DNA of 64,000 nucleotides. Source: Saccharibacillus deserti (lineage in GTDB: Bacteria; Bacillota; Bacilli; Paenibacillales; Paenibacillaceae). Shown piece after piece: positions 56,247 through 64,000 of the stretch. Each line of letters opens with the position of its first letter. The stretch's first letter is position 1. The notes under the pieces are model-generated. The model searched no databases, was not told where the DNA came from, and worked only from the letters and a program-made list of their open reading frames with translations. A program made the translations under genes and the position numbers. The stretch covers positions 372,001 to 436,000 of the forward strand of contig NZ_JABJVN010000001.1 in the NCBI RefSeq assembly GCF_013618475.1. The letters are read 5' to 3'.

Positions 56247-56492
56247 ATGGCTAAAAACAACGCAGCGGTTGTCGAAATCGCACAAACCGCATCCCGCTTT
56301 TCTTCTTCGATCGTCCTGCAGGCGGAGAACAAGTACATCGACGTCAAGAGCATCCTGGGTCTGTTTACGACACTCGTAAGCAACCAACAGTATGAACTTC
56401 ATGTCATCGGCCCGGACGCCGAAGAAGCCAAAGCCGGAATGATCGAAGTTTTCGAGAAGCACGGTCTCAACGTCGTAATCGCACCGGAATAA
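56247..56492 (+). CDS. HPr-family protein lacking the active His (Crh-like)
   Basis: 81 residues. The helix start that carries His15 in HPr reads QTASRFSSS: Arg17 is kept but the His position is Ala. The Ser46 region is kept as DVKSILGL. So it cannot pass phosphate in the PTS but could be Ser-phosphorylated, as Crh is, and serve CcpA as corepressor. Different from classical Crh in sequence, so the role is inferred. Confidence 0.75.
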   Translation: MAKNNAAVVEIAQTASRFSSSIVLQAENKYIDVKSILGLFTTLVSNQQYELHVIGPDAEEAKAGMIEVFEKHGLNVVIAPE

Positions 56493-56512
56493 GCGACGGA
56501 ATCTGTAAGGCC

Positions 56513-56545
56513 AAGCACCGCCCTTTCCGAAGGGACGGTGCTTTT
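56513..56545 (+). terminator. Terminator
   Basis: Stem AGCACCG/CGGTGCT with inner CCCTT/AAGGG and T-run. Confidence 0.8.
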
Positions 56546-56578
56546 GCTCGTAGACGTTTACATTTTGTTAGCCGGTTC

Positions 56579-56607
56579 TTGTATTACCTTTTAAATTCGA
56601 CTAATAT
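56579..56607 (+). promoter_or_regulatory. Promoter of ylaN
   Basis: TTGTAT and TAATAT with a 17-base spacer, about 50 bases before the start codon. Confidence 0.6.
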
Positions 56608-56654
56608 TAGAGTAGAAACGCCGGCCACACTTTCGGGCATAGGGGGGAGAAAAT

Positions 56655-56942
56655 ATGACTTCATCTGATGTGCAGGAACAGTTTCAAATCAAGGCAGCCA
56701 ATCTTCTTCAAGAAGATGCAGATAAAATCGAGAAATTGATTGAAGTACAGATGGAGAATCTGGCGACCCGCTACTGTCCTCTCTATGAGGAAGTGCTGGA
56801 TACGCAAATGTACGGTTTCTCCAGACAAGTCGATTTTGCGATCCGGGCAGGTCTCGTAGGCGAGTCGGAAGGCAAACAGATTGTGAGCAAGCTTGAGCGC
56901 AATTTGGCGGTTCTCTACGAAGCCTTGAACAACAAAGAGTAA
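56655..56942 (+). CDS. ylaN: YlaN (DUF1507) family protein
   Basis: 95 residues. AANLLQEDADKIEKLIEVQMENL and CPLYEEVLDTQMYGFSR are characteristic of YlaN, an all-helical Firmicutes protein linked to iron homeostasis through Fur. ATG behind AGGGGGGAG. Confidence 0.9.
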   Translation: MTSSDVQEQFQIKAANLLQEDADKIEKLIEVQMENLATRYCPLYEEVLDTQMYGFSRQVDFAIRAGLVGESEGKQIVSKLERNLAVLYEALNNKE

Positions 56943-56975
56943 CGGTACGTCCGTTTCTTCCGGGCTTCGACATAA

Positions 56976-57018
56976 CAAAAGCGCGTACGGAGTTTTCGCT
57001 CCGAACGCGCTTTTTTTG
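56976..57018. terminator. Bidirectional terminator between ylaN and cax
   Basis: AAAAGCGCGT/ACGCGCTTTT-type hairpin with inner CGGAG/CTCCG and T-runs. Confidence 0.8.
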
Positions 57019-57032
57019 TCGTTTCGCTTTTT

Positions 57033-58184
57033 TTAATGGACCATGAAGAAAGAGACGCCCAAAATGATATATACCGCAAGAAGCAGCAGGCCTTCGTACC
57101 AGTTCGTTTCGCCGTCCTGGATGATGGATTTGGCCACGAATACCGATACGGCGATCGCTACGATCTCGATCGTGGAGAAGACGATATTCATGCTTCCGCT
57201 CAGGCCGCCCATAAAGAAACTGATGAAGATCAGGACCGGAGCGACGAACAGGGAAATCTGCAGGCTGCTTCCGACCGCGATCTCGACAGAGGCGCCGATT
57301 TTGTTTTTCATGGCCAGCATGATGGCCGCACTGTGCTCGGCCGCGTTGCCGACGATCGCTACGACGAACGCGCCGACAAACAGCTCGCTGAGTCCGAATT
57401 GGGTCGTGAACGTCTCAAGCGTACCGACCAGCCATTCGCTGACAAACGCGACCATAACGGTTGCGATGACCAGGTAGGCGATCGAACGCTTTTTGGACCA
57501 GGCCGGCGCATGTTCGTCATGAGCATGCGTATCGGACGCGGGGACGCCTTGATGGGCGCTGCCGGCCGGAAGGCCGCTGCCTGTCAAAGCCGCGGCAGCT
57601 GCAGGCGATTCCGAAGGATCGGACAGGTAGTTCTTGTGGGTGATCATCGAGAACACCAGCCAGAACAGGTAAGCCACGATCAGAATGCCGGCTACGATCA
57701 GGCTCAGCGTGTTGATCTGCAGTCCTTCGATCGAATGGGTGTTCAAGAAGACGGCGGGTACGAACAAGGCAATGACCGCTACGATCATCAGCGAGCCGTT
57801 CATGCCGGCCAGGGGCACGTTAAAGCGCTGCACTTTGAATTTCAGGCCGCCGGCGAACAAGCTTAAACCGAGAACCAGCAGCAGGTTGCCGATGATCGAG
57901 CCGGTCAAACTGGCTTTGACCATATCGAACAGCCCTTCTTTGACGAGCAGGATCGCGATGATCAGCTCGGCCGCGTTGCCGAAAGTGGCGTTCAGGAAAC
58001 CGCCCAGGCGCTGTCCGGCATAATGCGCGACGCTCTCCGTGGCGCGCCCGAGGAATCCGGCAACAAAGATGACCGAAATAGCCGACAGCGCGAATTCAAG
58101 TGTCGAATTCCAATGCAGCAGATGGCCCGCCGCGCTCAGCGCGAAAGTAACAATCAGCAGAATGGGGGAAAGCATTTTTTTCAT
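57033..58184 (-). CDS. cax: Calcium/proton exchanger
   Basis: 383 residues with about eleven membrane helices and the two family repeats FGNAAELI (about residue 90) and VGNAAEHSAA (about 280), which form the ion site. A His-rich loop (HQGVPASDTHAHDEHAP, about 213-230) lies between the halves. Exports Ca2+ in exchange for protons. Confidence 0.9.
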   Translation of the reverse strand: MKKMLSPILLIVTFALSAAGHLLHWNSTLEFALSAISVIFVAGFLGRATESVAHYAGQRLGGFLNATFGNAAELIIAILLVKEGLFDMVKASLTGSIIGNLLLVLGLSLFAGGLKFKVQRFNVPLAGMNGSLMIVAVIALFVPAVFLNTHSIEGLQINTLSLIVAGILIVAYLFWLVFSMITHKNYLSDPSESPAAAAALTGSGLPAGSAHQGVPASDTHAHDEHAPAWSKKRSIAYLVIATVMVAFVSEWLVGTLETFTTQFGLSELFVGAFVVAIVGNAAEHSAAIMLAMKNKIGASVEIAVGSSLQISLFVAPVLIFISFFMGGLSGSMNIVFSTIEIVAIAVSVFVAKSIIQDGETNWYEGLLLLAVYIILGVSFFMVH

Positions 58185-58380
58185 AATCTCAGACCTCCGT
58201 AACCGATTCGGTTTTTCTCGTTATGTAAACATGAAGATAACAAGTCCATTCCAAATATACGCCATTTCCCTACCTGATGAAACAATTTGCAGAGTTCGGA
58301 GCGAAAAATGTCAAAATCGGCATTTGCACTGCAAGGGGGTTAGCCTTTAAACTAGAACTATGAAGTAAGGAGGGATGGTC

Positions 58381-58767
58381 ATGTCCGAACAAATGCAGTT
58401 GGACAATGGAAATGTACGAATCGCCAACGATGTCGTAGCCAAAATTGCGGGAATGTCCGCGCTCGAGACACCGGGGATCGCTGCGATGTCCGGCGGTTTG
58501 TCGGAAGGCTGGGCCAAGCGTCTGAGCGGGAAAAACGTGCAAAAAGGCGTGACCGTCGAAGTCGGCCAGCTGGAGACGGCGATCGACCTGCGCATTATTG
58601 TCCTGTACGAGACGCCGATTCATGAGGTCTGCCGCATGCTGCAGCAAAATGTTCGCGAAGCGGTGGAGAATATGACCGGTCTGAAAGTGATCGAAGTCAA
58701 TGTCAAAGTCGAAGGCGTTGCTTTCAAGGACGACATTTCGATCGAAGAGCCGTCGCGTATCCGCTAA
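58381..58767 (+). CDS. Asp23/Gls24 family envelope stress protein
   Basis: 128 residues from ATG 58381, seven bases after GGAGG (an ATG six bases earlier is too close). IANDVVAKIAGMSALETPGI and V-x-V-x-VEGV near the end are Asp23 family marks. Usually cytoplasmic and membrane-associated, induced by envelope stress. Confidence 0.88.
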   Translation: MSEQMQLDNGNVRIANDVVAKIAGMSALETPGIAAMSGGLSEGWAKRLSGKNVQKGVTVEVGQLETAIDLRIIVLYETPIHEVCRMLQQNVREAVENMTGLKVIEVNVKVEGVAFKDDISIEEPSRIR

Positions 58768-58810
58768 AAGCGCGATGCGGCGTACCCTGCCAGTCAGATG
58801 CGCCGCACGC

Positions 58811-58853
58811 AAAAAAAAGGTTCCCCCGGATCCATCCGGGAGAACCTTTTTTT
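58811..58853. terminator. Bidirectional terminator between asp23 and ftsW
   Basis: AAAAAGGTTC...GAACCTTTTT hairpin with inner CCCGGAT/ATCCGGG. Confidence 0.85.
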
Positions 58854-58883
58854 GCTGCCATTCCAAAGTGCCGTATCCGCGTG

Positions 58884-60167
58884 TTAACGGGAACGGTACA
58901 GGGCCGGGCGGCGTTCGGACGCGCTTACCGTCTCGGTCGTCTGTTCTTTGACGGCCGGCGCGGCTTTTCGCGAATCGCGGGAGATGCTGAGCAGAATCCC
59001 CATACTGAAAAGCGTAATCAGCAGGGAGGTGCCGCCGTGGCTGATAAACGGAAGAGTGACGCCGGTCAGCGGAATCGTATTGGTGACGCCGCCGATATTG
59101 ATGAACGCCTGAATCCCGATCAGCCCGACAATGCCGACGCCCGTCAATGTACCGAAAATATCCGTGCAGCGCAGCGAGACCAGCAGGCCTCTCCACAGGA
59201 AGTACAGGTACAGCAGCAGGAATACGGCCGTGCCGATAAAACCGAATTCTTCGCCGATAATGGCGAAGATAAAATCGTTGTGCGGATTGGACAGGTAGGA
59301 AAGCTTTTGAATACTTTGTCCGTACCCCGCGCCAGTTGCTCCGCCTTCACCGATCGCGATCAGCGAGTTGAGCAGATTCTGGGTCGAACCCTGCGGATCC
59401 GCAAACGGATCCAGATAAGCCTGAATCCGGCCGACCTGATAGTTGGAAGTGGCTTCCGCTTCGTCCGCGGTCTTCTGGGTCAGCAGTTCCTTGCCGCCGA
59501 GGAACAAGGCAAGAATCAGACCCAGAATCATAACCGATCCCAGAATATGCTTGATACTGGCCCCGCCCGCATAGATGACGAGGAAGCAGGCCGATACCAG
59601 AATCACGCAGGAACCGAGATCGGGCTGAAGCATGACCAAGCCGGCAATTACCGAGACGATCACGATAACCGGCATGAAGCCTGAACGCAGATCGCGGAAA
59701 CGCTCGCCTTTTTTGGAGATCAGCGCGGCCAGATACAGAATGGTACTGATCTTCGCCAATTCCGTCGGTTGGACCGAGATCGGCCCCAATTCGATCCAGC
59801 TGTGCGCTCCGTTAACGGCGGGCATGAACAAAACGAGGAGCAGCAGGGCGAACGTCAGCAGAAACATGGGAACAAACAGCTTTTTGAAACGTTTGTAGGG
59901 AATATTCATCGTAACCAACATAACCACGATACCGAGCAGCGCGTATTGAAACTGCGGAAGCGCAAAGTAAAACGGATCGTTTCTGAATTTGCTGCTCAAC
60001 AAGGTAAAGCTTGAGCTCGCGCTGAATACCATCAGCAGGCCGAAGCCCGTCAGAATCAGCGTCAAAATCAGCAGTTGGAAATCGGGCGGCGCTTTGGGCG
60101 GCCTGGTTTTCGTTGTGGAGCCCGCTTTGCCCGTCTGGTTTGTTCGGTCTGTCCGTATAGTGCTCAT
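58884..60167 (-). CDS. ftsW: FtsW/RodA/SpoVE family glycosyltransferase
   Basis: 427 residues with ten membrane helices. NGAHSWIELGPISVQPTELAK and the late TLPFISHGGTSLL are the SEDS family marks; the short cytoplasmic tail and the sequence fit FtsW best. Polymerises septal peptidoglycan with a class B PBP. SpoVE cannot be excluded. Confidence 0.88.
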   Translation of the reverse strand: MSTIRTDRTNQTGKAGSTTKTRPPKAPPDFQLLILTLILTGFGLLMVFSASSSFTLLSSKFRNDPFYFALPQFQYALLGIVVMLVTMNIPYKRFKKLFVPMFLLTFALLLLVLFMPAVNGAHSWIELGPISVQPTELAKISTILYLAALISKKGERFRDLRSGFMPVIVIVSVIAGLVMLQPDLGSCVILVSACFLVIYAGGASIKHILGSVMILGLILALFLGGKELLTQKTADEAEATSNYQVGRIQAYLDPFADPQGSTQNLLNSLIAIGEGGATGAGYGQSIQKLSYLSNPHNDFIFAIIGEEFGFIGTAVFLLLYLYFLWRGLLVSLRCTDIFGTLTGVGIVGLIGIQAFINIGGVTNTIPLTGVTLPFISHGGTSLLITLFSMGILLSISRDSRKAAPAVKEQTTETVSASERRPALYRSR

Positions 60168-60431
60168 GTAAGTTCAATCCTTCGGCGGACGCTGCGGAAG
60201 CGCCGTTTATGGGTATAAATGACCGGAATATCCGATAAGACGACTTCTGGCTTGTACAAAGACGCTAAAACTTCATCTTTCATCATAGTCGCTTTGAAAG
60301 GTGGGTGCAAGACCTGCCATAACGGTGGGCGGCGCTTTTGTTTTTTGCTACAATGACGGAAAGGCGCTTCAAGCAAGCATTAGTCCGGACTTACAGACAG
60401 TTGCGAAGCCAAACCGAAAGGACCTGAAACG

Positions 60432-61601
60432 ATGAACGAAACAGTGGAACGCGGATTTGCGGAGATGGTGGAATGGCGCAGACATCTGCATCGCAATCCG
60501 GAATTGTCCTATGGAGAAAAAGAAACGGCCGCTTTTGTGGCGGATAAATTGGAAAGCTTCGGAATCGAAGTCCGTCGGAATATCGGCGGCCACGGATTGA
60601 TCGGAACGGTGCGGGGCTCCCTGCCGGGCCGAACAATCGCGCTTCGCGCCGATATGGATGCCCTGCCGATCCGGGAAGAAAGCCGTGCGGAGTATGTCTC
60701 GCGGCGCGACGGGATCATGCATGCCTGCGGACACGACGGACACACGGCCGCTCTGCTCGCGGTTGCCCGGTATTTTGCCGAACGCCGACCGACTCTGCGC
60801 GGAGAAGTGCGGCTGCTGTTCCAGGCCTCCGAAGAAGTGTGCCCGGGCGGGGCCCGGCCGATGATCGAACACGGGGCGCTCGAAGGAGTCGATGCGGTAT
60901 ACGGGGTACACTTGTGGACGCCGCTGCCTATCGGTACGGTCGCTTCGGCCGCCGGACCGATGATGGCTTCGACGGACGAATTTTTTATCGATATTACGGG
61001 GCGCGGAGGACACGGCGGGATGCCGCACGAAACGGTGGACAGTATCGTCGCCGCTTCGGCGCTCGTCATGCAGCTCCAAACGGTAGTCAGCCGCTCGGTG
61101 GACCCGCTGCGGCCGGCGGTGCTCAGTATCGGAACGATTAACGGAGGGTTCGCGCAGAACGTCGTAGCCGAGAAGACCCGCATTACGGGGACGGTCCGGA
61201 CTTTCGACGAAGGGACCCGTGCGCTGATCCGCAGACGGATCGAAGAGATGAGCCTGCAGATTGCCGAAGCTTACGGCGCGTCGGCCGAGGTCGACTATCT
61301 TGTCGGGTACCCGGCTCTCGTCAACCATGCTTCCGAAGCGGAGCGGTTTTTCCGGGTCGCACCGGCTGCCCTGCCGGGTTTTGCGGTCGAAAAAGCGGTC
61401 CCGCTGATGCCTGCCGAAGATTTCGCGTATTACCTTGAGGAACGTCCGGGCTGCTTCATGCTCGTGGGAGCGGGTAATTCCGAAAAAGGGTTCGTCTATC
61501 CGCATCATCATCCTAGATTCGATTTCGACGAGTCGGCCATGAAAGCTTCCGCCGCGCTGCTGATCGCCATGGCGGAATCCGCCCTTGAAAACGGGGTATG
61601 A
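60432..61601 (+). CDS. M20 family amidohydrolase
   Basis: 389 residues. LRADMDALPI, HACGHDGHTA (metal Cys/His) and QASEEVCPGGARPMI follow the N-acyl-amino-acid / hippurate hydrolase group of M20D peptidases, with a dimerisation domain at about 180-290. Substrate unknown. Confidence 0.9.
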   Translation: MNETVERGFAEMVEWRRHLHRNPELSYGEKETAAFVADKLESFGIEVRRNIGGHGLIGTVRGSLPGRTIALRADMDALPIREESRAEYVSRRDGIMHACGHDGHTAALLAVARYFAERRPTLRGEVRLLFQASEEVCPGGARPMIEHGALEGVDAVYGVHLWTPLPIGTVASAAGPMMASTDEFFIDITGRGGHGGMPHETVDSIVAASALVMQLQTVVSRSVDPLRPAVLSIGTINGGFAQNVVAEKTRITGTVRTFDEGTRALIRRRIEEMSLQIAEAYGASAEVDYLVGYPALVNHASEAERFFRVAPAALPGFAVEKAVPLMPAEDFAYYLEERPGCFMLVGAGNSEKGFVYPHHHPRFDFDESAMKASAALLIAMAESALENGV

Positions 61602-61754
61602 ACCGGGGGATTCCGCGGACCTTACACGAGGGGCTTTCTATCTCCTCCTCTTCTGTTAAAGGCTTACATCCTGAACAGGGTTATGCTATGATAACGGTAC
61701 CTGCCCATCCCGGGTGGGATGGGTAGAGTTTCAAGACAGAAGCGGGATGACACA

Positions 61755-62192
61755 ATGAGCGTATCGGAGATTGAAACAGTCGACATGGCCCAGGTGCTGA
61801 TGAGCGCCTACGAATTGGGAGATATGATCAACGGTTCTGTCGAAGTTGCGGATTACTTATATTGGCGCGAACGGATGCAGGAGCATCCGGAAGTGCGGCG
61901 TTTGATCGGCAAACTGGACGCCAAAAAAGAGCTGTTTGAAGAAACGCAGCGCTTCGGACATTTTCATCCGAATTACCATGCGGCAAAGGAAGAAGTCGAA
62001 CTTGTCGAGCGGGAAATGGAACGAATCGAAGCGGTATCGCGTTTCAGGTCGGCGGAGAAAGCCCTCGACGATCTGCTCTTTGAAATGTCGGAGACGATCG
62101 CCTATTCGGTTTCTTCGAGTATCAAGGTACCGGGGAACGATCCCCTGCCGAAATCAGGCTGCGGAAGCGGCGGCTCATGCGGCTGCGGCTAA
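61755..62192 (+). CDS. ylbF: YlbF family protein
   Basis: 145 residues. Helical core (YWRERMQEHPEVRRLI..., FHPNYHAAKEEVELVEREME) as in YlbF/YmcA. The C terminus is Cys- and Gly-rich (CGSGGSCGCG), fitting the iron-sulfur cluster reported for the YlbF-YmcA-YaaT (Ric) complex that promotes mRNA maturation and competence or biofilm programmes. Next to ylbG as in Bacillus. Confidence 0.88.
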   Translation: MSVSEIETVDMAQVLMSAYELGDMINGSVEVADYLYWRERMQEHPEVRRLIGKLDAKKELFEETQRFGHFHPNYHAAKEEVELVEREMERIEAVSRFRSAEKALDDLLFEMSETIAYSVSSSIKVPGNDPLPKSGCGSGGSCGCG

Positions 62193-62231
62193 GATGCCCG
62201 CGGGTTATTACAGAAAGAAGGTGCGAGCATC

Positions 62232-62516
62232 ATGGTTCCTGAACGTATAGGTTATATTGTATGGGTCAACGACCTGAAAGCGGCGCGGAATTTGGAGAAA
62301 TACGGTACGCTTCATTACGTATCGCGCCGCATGCATTATGCCGTCGTCTACCTCAATGCCGATCGGGCGGAAGAGACGGCCAAGCATATGCGCAGGCTCT
62401 CTTATGTTCGTAAGATCGAAAGATCGCATCGAACGGATCTCAAAACGGATTACGGCAGCAAGTTTCCGGAAGAAGCTCCGCTGGAGCTTCCGGATTCCGA
62501 AGCCTTGTCGAGCTGA
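62232..62516 (+). CDS. ylbG: YlbG (DUF2129) family protein
   Basis: 94 residues with RIGYIVWVNDLKAARNLEKYG and YAVVYLNADRAEE, the DUF2129 signature. Small ferredoxin-like fold, function unknown; ylbF-ylbG linkage is conserved in Bacillales. GTG-free ATG at 62232 behind AAAGAAGGTG. Confidence 0.9.
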   Translation: MVPERIGYIVWVNDLKAARNLEKYGTLHYVSRRMHYAVVYLNADRAEETAKHMRRLSYVRKIERSHRTDLKTDYGSKFPEEAPLELPDSEALSS

Positions 62517-62534
62517 TACCGGCCGACGCCCATG

Positions 62535-62565
62535 GAAGAAGCGGCCCGAACCGGGCCGCTTCTTC
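62535..62565. terminator. Probable terminator after ylbG
   Basis: Perfect 14-bp stem GAAGAAGCGGCCCG/CGGGCCGCTTCTTC. T-run is short. Confidence 0.6.
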
Positions 62566-62604
62566 TGTACCTTTTTGACGGAAAATTAGCTTTTCTTGAA
62601 TGTC

Positions 62605-62633
62605 TTGTATAAATTAGAGGCATGATGTAATAT
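62605..62633 (+). promoter_or_regulatory. Promoter
   Basis: TTGTAT and TAATAT separated by 17 bases, 32 bases before a 51-codon frame. Confidence 0.55.
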
Positions 62634-62664
62634 ACCGGGTATATATACATAGACATAAAGACCT

Positions 62665-62820
62665 ATGAACAAGCTGCAATACGATCTACTGCCGGCAGCT
62701 CGCGGAGAAGAGATGTGCGCAGAAGTTCGAATCCGCCGCGGAGCGAACTTGTTCGAGGGTGCCTATGTGTCGAAACAGACCAAGTCGAGTCTCTGGAGAG
62801 TGATAAACGGTGCGGGATAA
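62665..62820 (+). CDS. Possible small protein, 51 aa
   Basis: ATG 62665 lies just after a good promoter and its frame overlaps the start of the next gene by 11 bases, as coupled genes do. The ribosome site is weak. Arg- and Glu-rich, not recognised. It may instead be the leader of the next gene. Confidence 0.3.
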   Translation: MNKLQYDLLPAARGEEMCAEVRIRRGANLFEGAYVSKQTKSSLWRVINGAG

Positions 62821-63247
62821 GGCGACGGAACGATGGAGCACTTACGAACCTTTTTTTATCGCTCTCGGCGACAAAAAGGTGGCAGACATCGTCATTACGA
62901 ATCATGCCAAAAGCCGTTACGATGATCGGATCGAAAGCGGAGAGAAAAGTGCGGAGGAGATAGCCGCCTGGTTGTGGGAATGTCTGCAGACCAAACGGAT
63001 CGTTTCGTATTACCGCAAAGAAGAAGATGTGTATCTGATCGATGACGACCTTGTCGTCGTAGCGGAATTCGGCGAATTGGCCGGGCCTTATCCGGTCGAA
63101 GGCGGTCCGCTGCACAAGATGATCATTGTCACGTTTCTTGGGAAAATGTCGGAAACCATCGAGCTGCGCGATTTGAAGTCGTATTATTCGTGGCTTCGGC
63201 ATTCCCGGAGAATGACCCTGATGAAGAATGGCCGCAAAAGAAAGTAA
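62810..63247 (+). CDS. Hypothetical protein, 145 aa
   Basis: GTG start at 62810. ITNHAKSRYDDRI near residue 28 and a later strand-rich part (DDDLVVVAEF) recall RelE/DUF4258-like folds, but the match is weak. Basic C terminus. Function unknown. Confidence 0.5.
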   Translation: MRDKATERWSTYEPFFIALGDKKVADIVITNHAKSRYDDRIESGEKSAEEIAAWLWECLQTKRIVSYYRKEEDVYLIDDDLVVVAEFGELAGPYPVEGGPLHKMIIVTFLGKMSETIELRDLKSYYSWLRHSRRMTLMKNGRKRK

Positions 63248-63350
63248 CACAGAGATGCCGGAATCGGCAGTCGACCGAAGCCGAACAACCGAATACGAAA
63301 GACTGGCGTGGAAATTTCATTTTCACGCTTTTTTTGCGAGGAGGATAACG

Positions 63351-64000
63351 ATGGCGCTTAACTTTCACCAGCTTCATATTTTTCACAGCGTGGCGGAAAA
63401 AGGCAGTTTTTCCGCGGCGGCTGCGGCCATGCATATGACCCAGCCTGCTGTCACGATGCAGATGCAAACGCTTGAAGAATACTTCGGCACGAAACTGCTG
63501 AACCGTTCGACCAAAAAAATCGAGTTGACCGAATCCGGCCGGATCCTGCTGCCTTTCGCGAGGCGCAGCATCGAGCTGATGCGCGAAACGGAAACGGAGA
63601 TGGCCCGCTTCACGCACAAACTCGAAGGCAGGCTGCAGTTGGGAGCAAGCAATACGATTGGCGAATATGTACTGCCTCCGCTGCTTGTTCCGTTCGGCCG
63701 TCAGCATCCGGATATCGCCATTTCGCTGAAAGTCATGAATACCACGCAAATTTTGGATGAAATTGCTCGGCATACGCTGAATTTCGGTCTTGTCGAAGCG
63801 CCTGTCGTACATCCCGACATCATCAGCGAGTCGGTTATGCACGACGAACTTCGCCTGATCGTACCGGCCGGCCACCCGCTTGCTTCAAGGACGGCGGTAA
63901 CGCTCGCCGAAGCTTCGGCGTATCCTTTTGTTCTGCGCGAAGAAGGCTCGGGCACCCGACAGGTGATGGAAGACGAATGGCGGGCGAAAGGCATCGACCC
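63351..64000 (+). CDS. LysR-family regulator, cut by the window end
   Basis: ATG behind GAGGAGG. The first 216 residues are present: an N-terminal winged helix (FHSVAEKGSFSAAAAAMHMTQPAVTMQMQTLE) and most of the substrate-binding domain (LQLGASNTIGEYVLPPLL). Close in style to CysL/YtlI-type regulators. Target unknown because the neighbour is outside the window. Confidence 0.88.
   Translation, partial: MALNFHQLHIFHSVAEKGSFSAAAAAMHMTQPAVTMQMQTLEEYFGTKLLNRSTKKIELTESGRILLPFARRSIELMRETETEMARFTHKLEGRLQLGASNTIGEYVLPPLLVPFGRQHPDIAISLKVMNTTQILDEIARHTLNFGLVEAPVVHPDIISESVMHDELRLIVPAGHPLASRTAVTLAEASAYPFVLREEGSGTRQVMEDEWRAKGID

Overview
The window joins two unlike stretches of DNA. Bases 1 to about 22,800 are AT-rich and hold phage- or plasmid-type accessory genes. 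Bases 22,800 to 64,000 are GC-rich housekeeping chromosome. The chromosomal genes (ylaN, ylbF-ylbG, ytxJ of the bacillithiol system, ccpA, a Crh/HPr-like protein, DUF1054, YrzB-like, hxlAB, rpsD and a large class A PBP with FN3 domains) point to a fairly GC-rich Bacillales member, most likely Paenibacillaceae (Paenibacillus or Saccharibacillus type). This is inferred from gene content and not proven.

Accessory element (1 to about 22,800, left end outside the window). It opens with two paralogous iteron-like arrays of 22-bp period next to AT-rich DNA, then a phage-type helicase and a structured non-coding stretch. Next come a secreted bacteriocin-like protein with a small membrane partner, and a 1.1-kb gene-free region with DnaA-box-like words and repeats. 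A run of small plus-strand genes of phage style follows (6.1-13.6 kb). A minus-strand cargo block (13.7-17.9 kb) includes a HEPN-motif protein and an endonuclease/exonuclease/phosphatase-fold protein. A DndB-like gene then overlaps a MrpR-like repressor gene, the pair typical of the SPbeta phage group, followed by a broken serine-recombinase remnant and a secreted protein. The element ends with an intact tyrosine integrase beside the 3' end of tRNA-Val(GAC), its probable integration site.

Chromosome. After the tRNA come an AraC-type fragment and a GH3 beta-glucosidase-type gene broken by a 7-bp tandem duplication. Then follow a DUF2294 gene, the ribulose-monophosphate formaldehyde pair hxlAB with its divergent regulator hxlR, an MBL-fold hydrolase and a stalk-domain secreted protein. 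Further on lie a YrzB-like acidic protein, an Orn/Lys/Arg decarboxylase, an MFS transporter, an SDR, 6-phosphogluconate dehydrogenase, a rhodanese and a divergent EPSP synthase. A GlcNAc/glucose-type PTS EIICBA is coupled to enzyme I. Next are a DJ-1 family protein, ytxJ, ccpA, mtnN, PBP1A, rpsD with a long leader, a GAF-GGDEF diguanylate cyclase, an M29 aminopeptidase, the Crh-like protein, ylaN, cax, an Asp23 protein, ftsW, an M20 amidohydrolase, ylbF-ylbG, and a LysR gene cut by the window end.

Carbon control is a theme of the right part: PTS transporter, enzyme I, CcpA and a His-less HPr-like protein lie within 16 kb, together with GH3, Gnd and the RuMP genes. The left part reads as a mosaic mobile element: a SPbeta-type repressor module, iteron-like arrays, a dead serine recombinase and a live tyrosine integrase.
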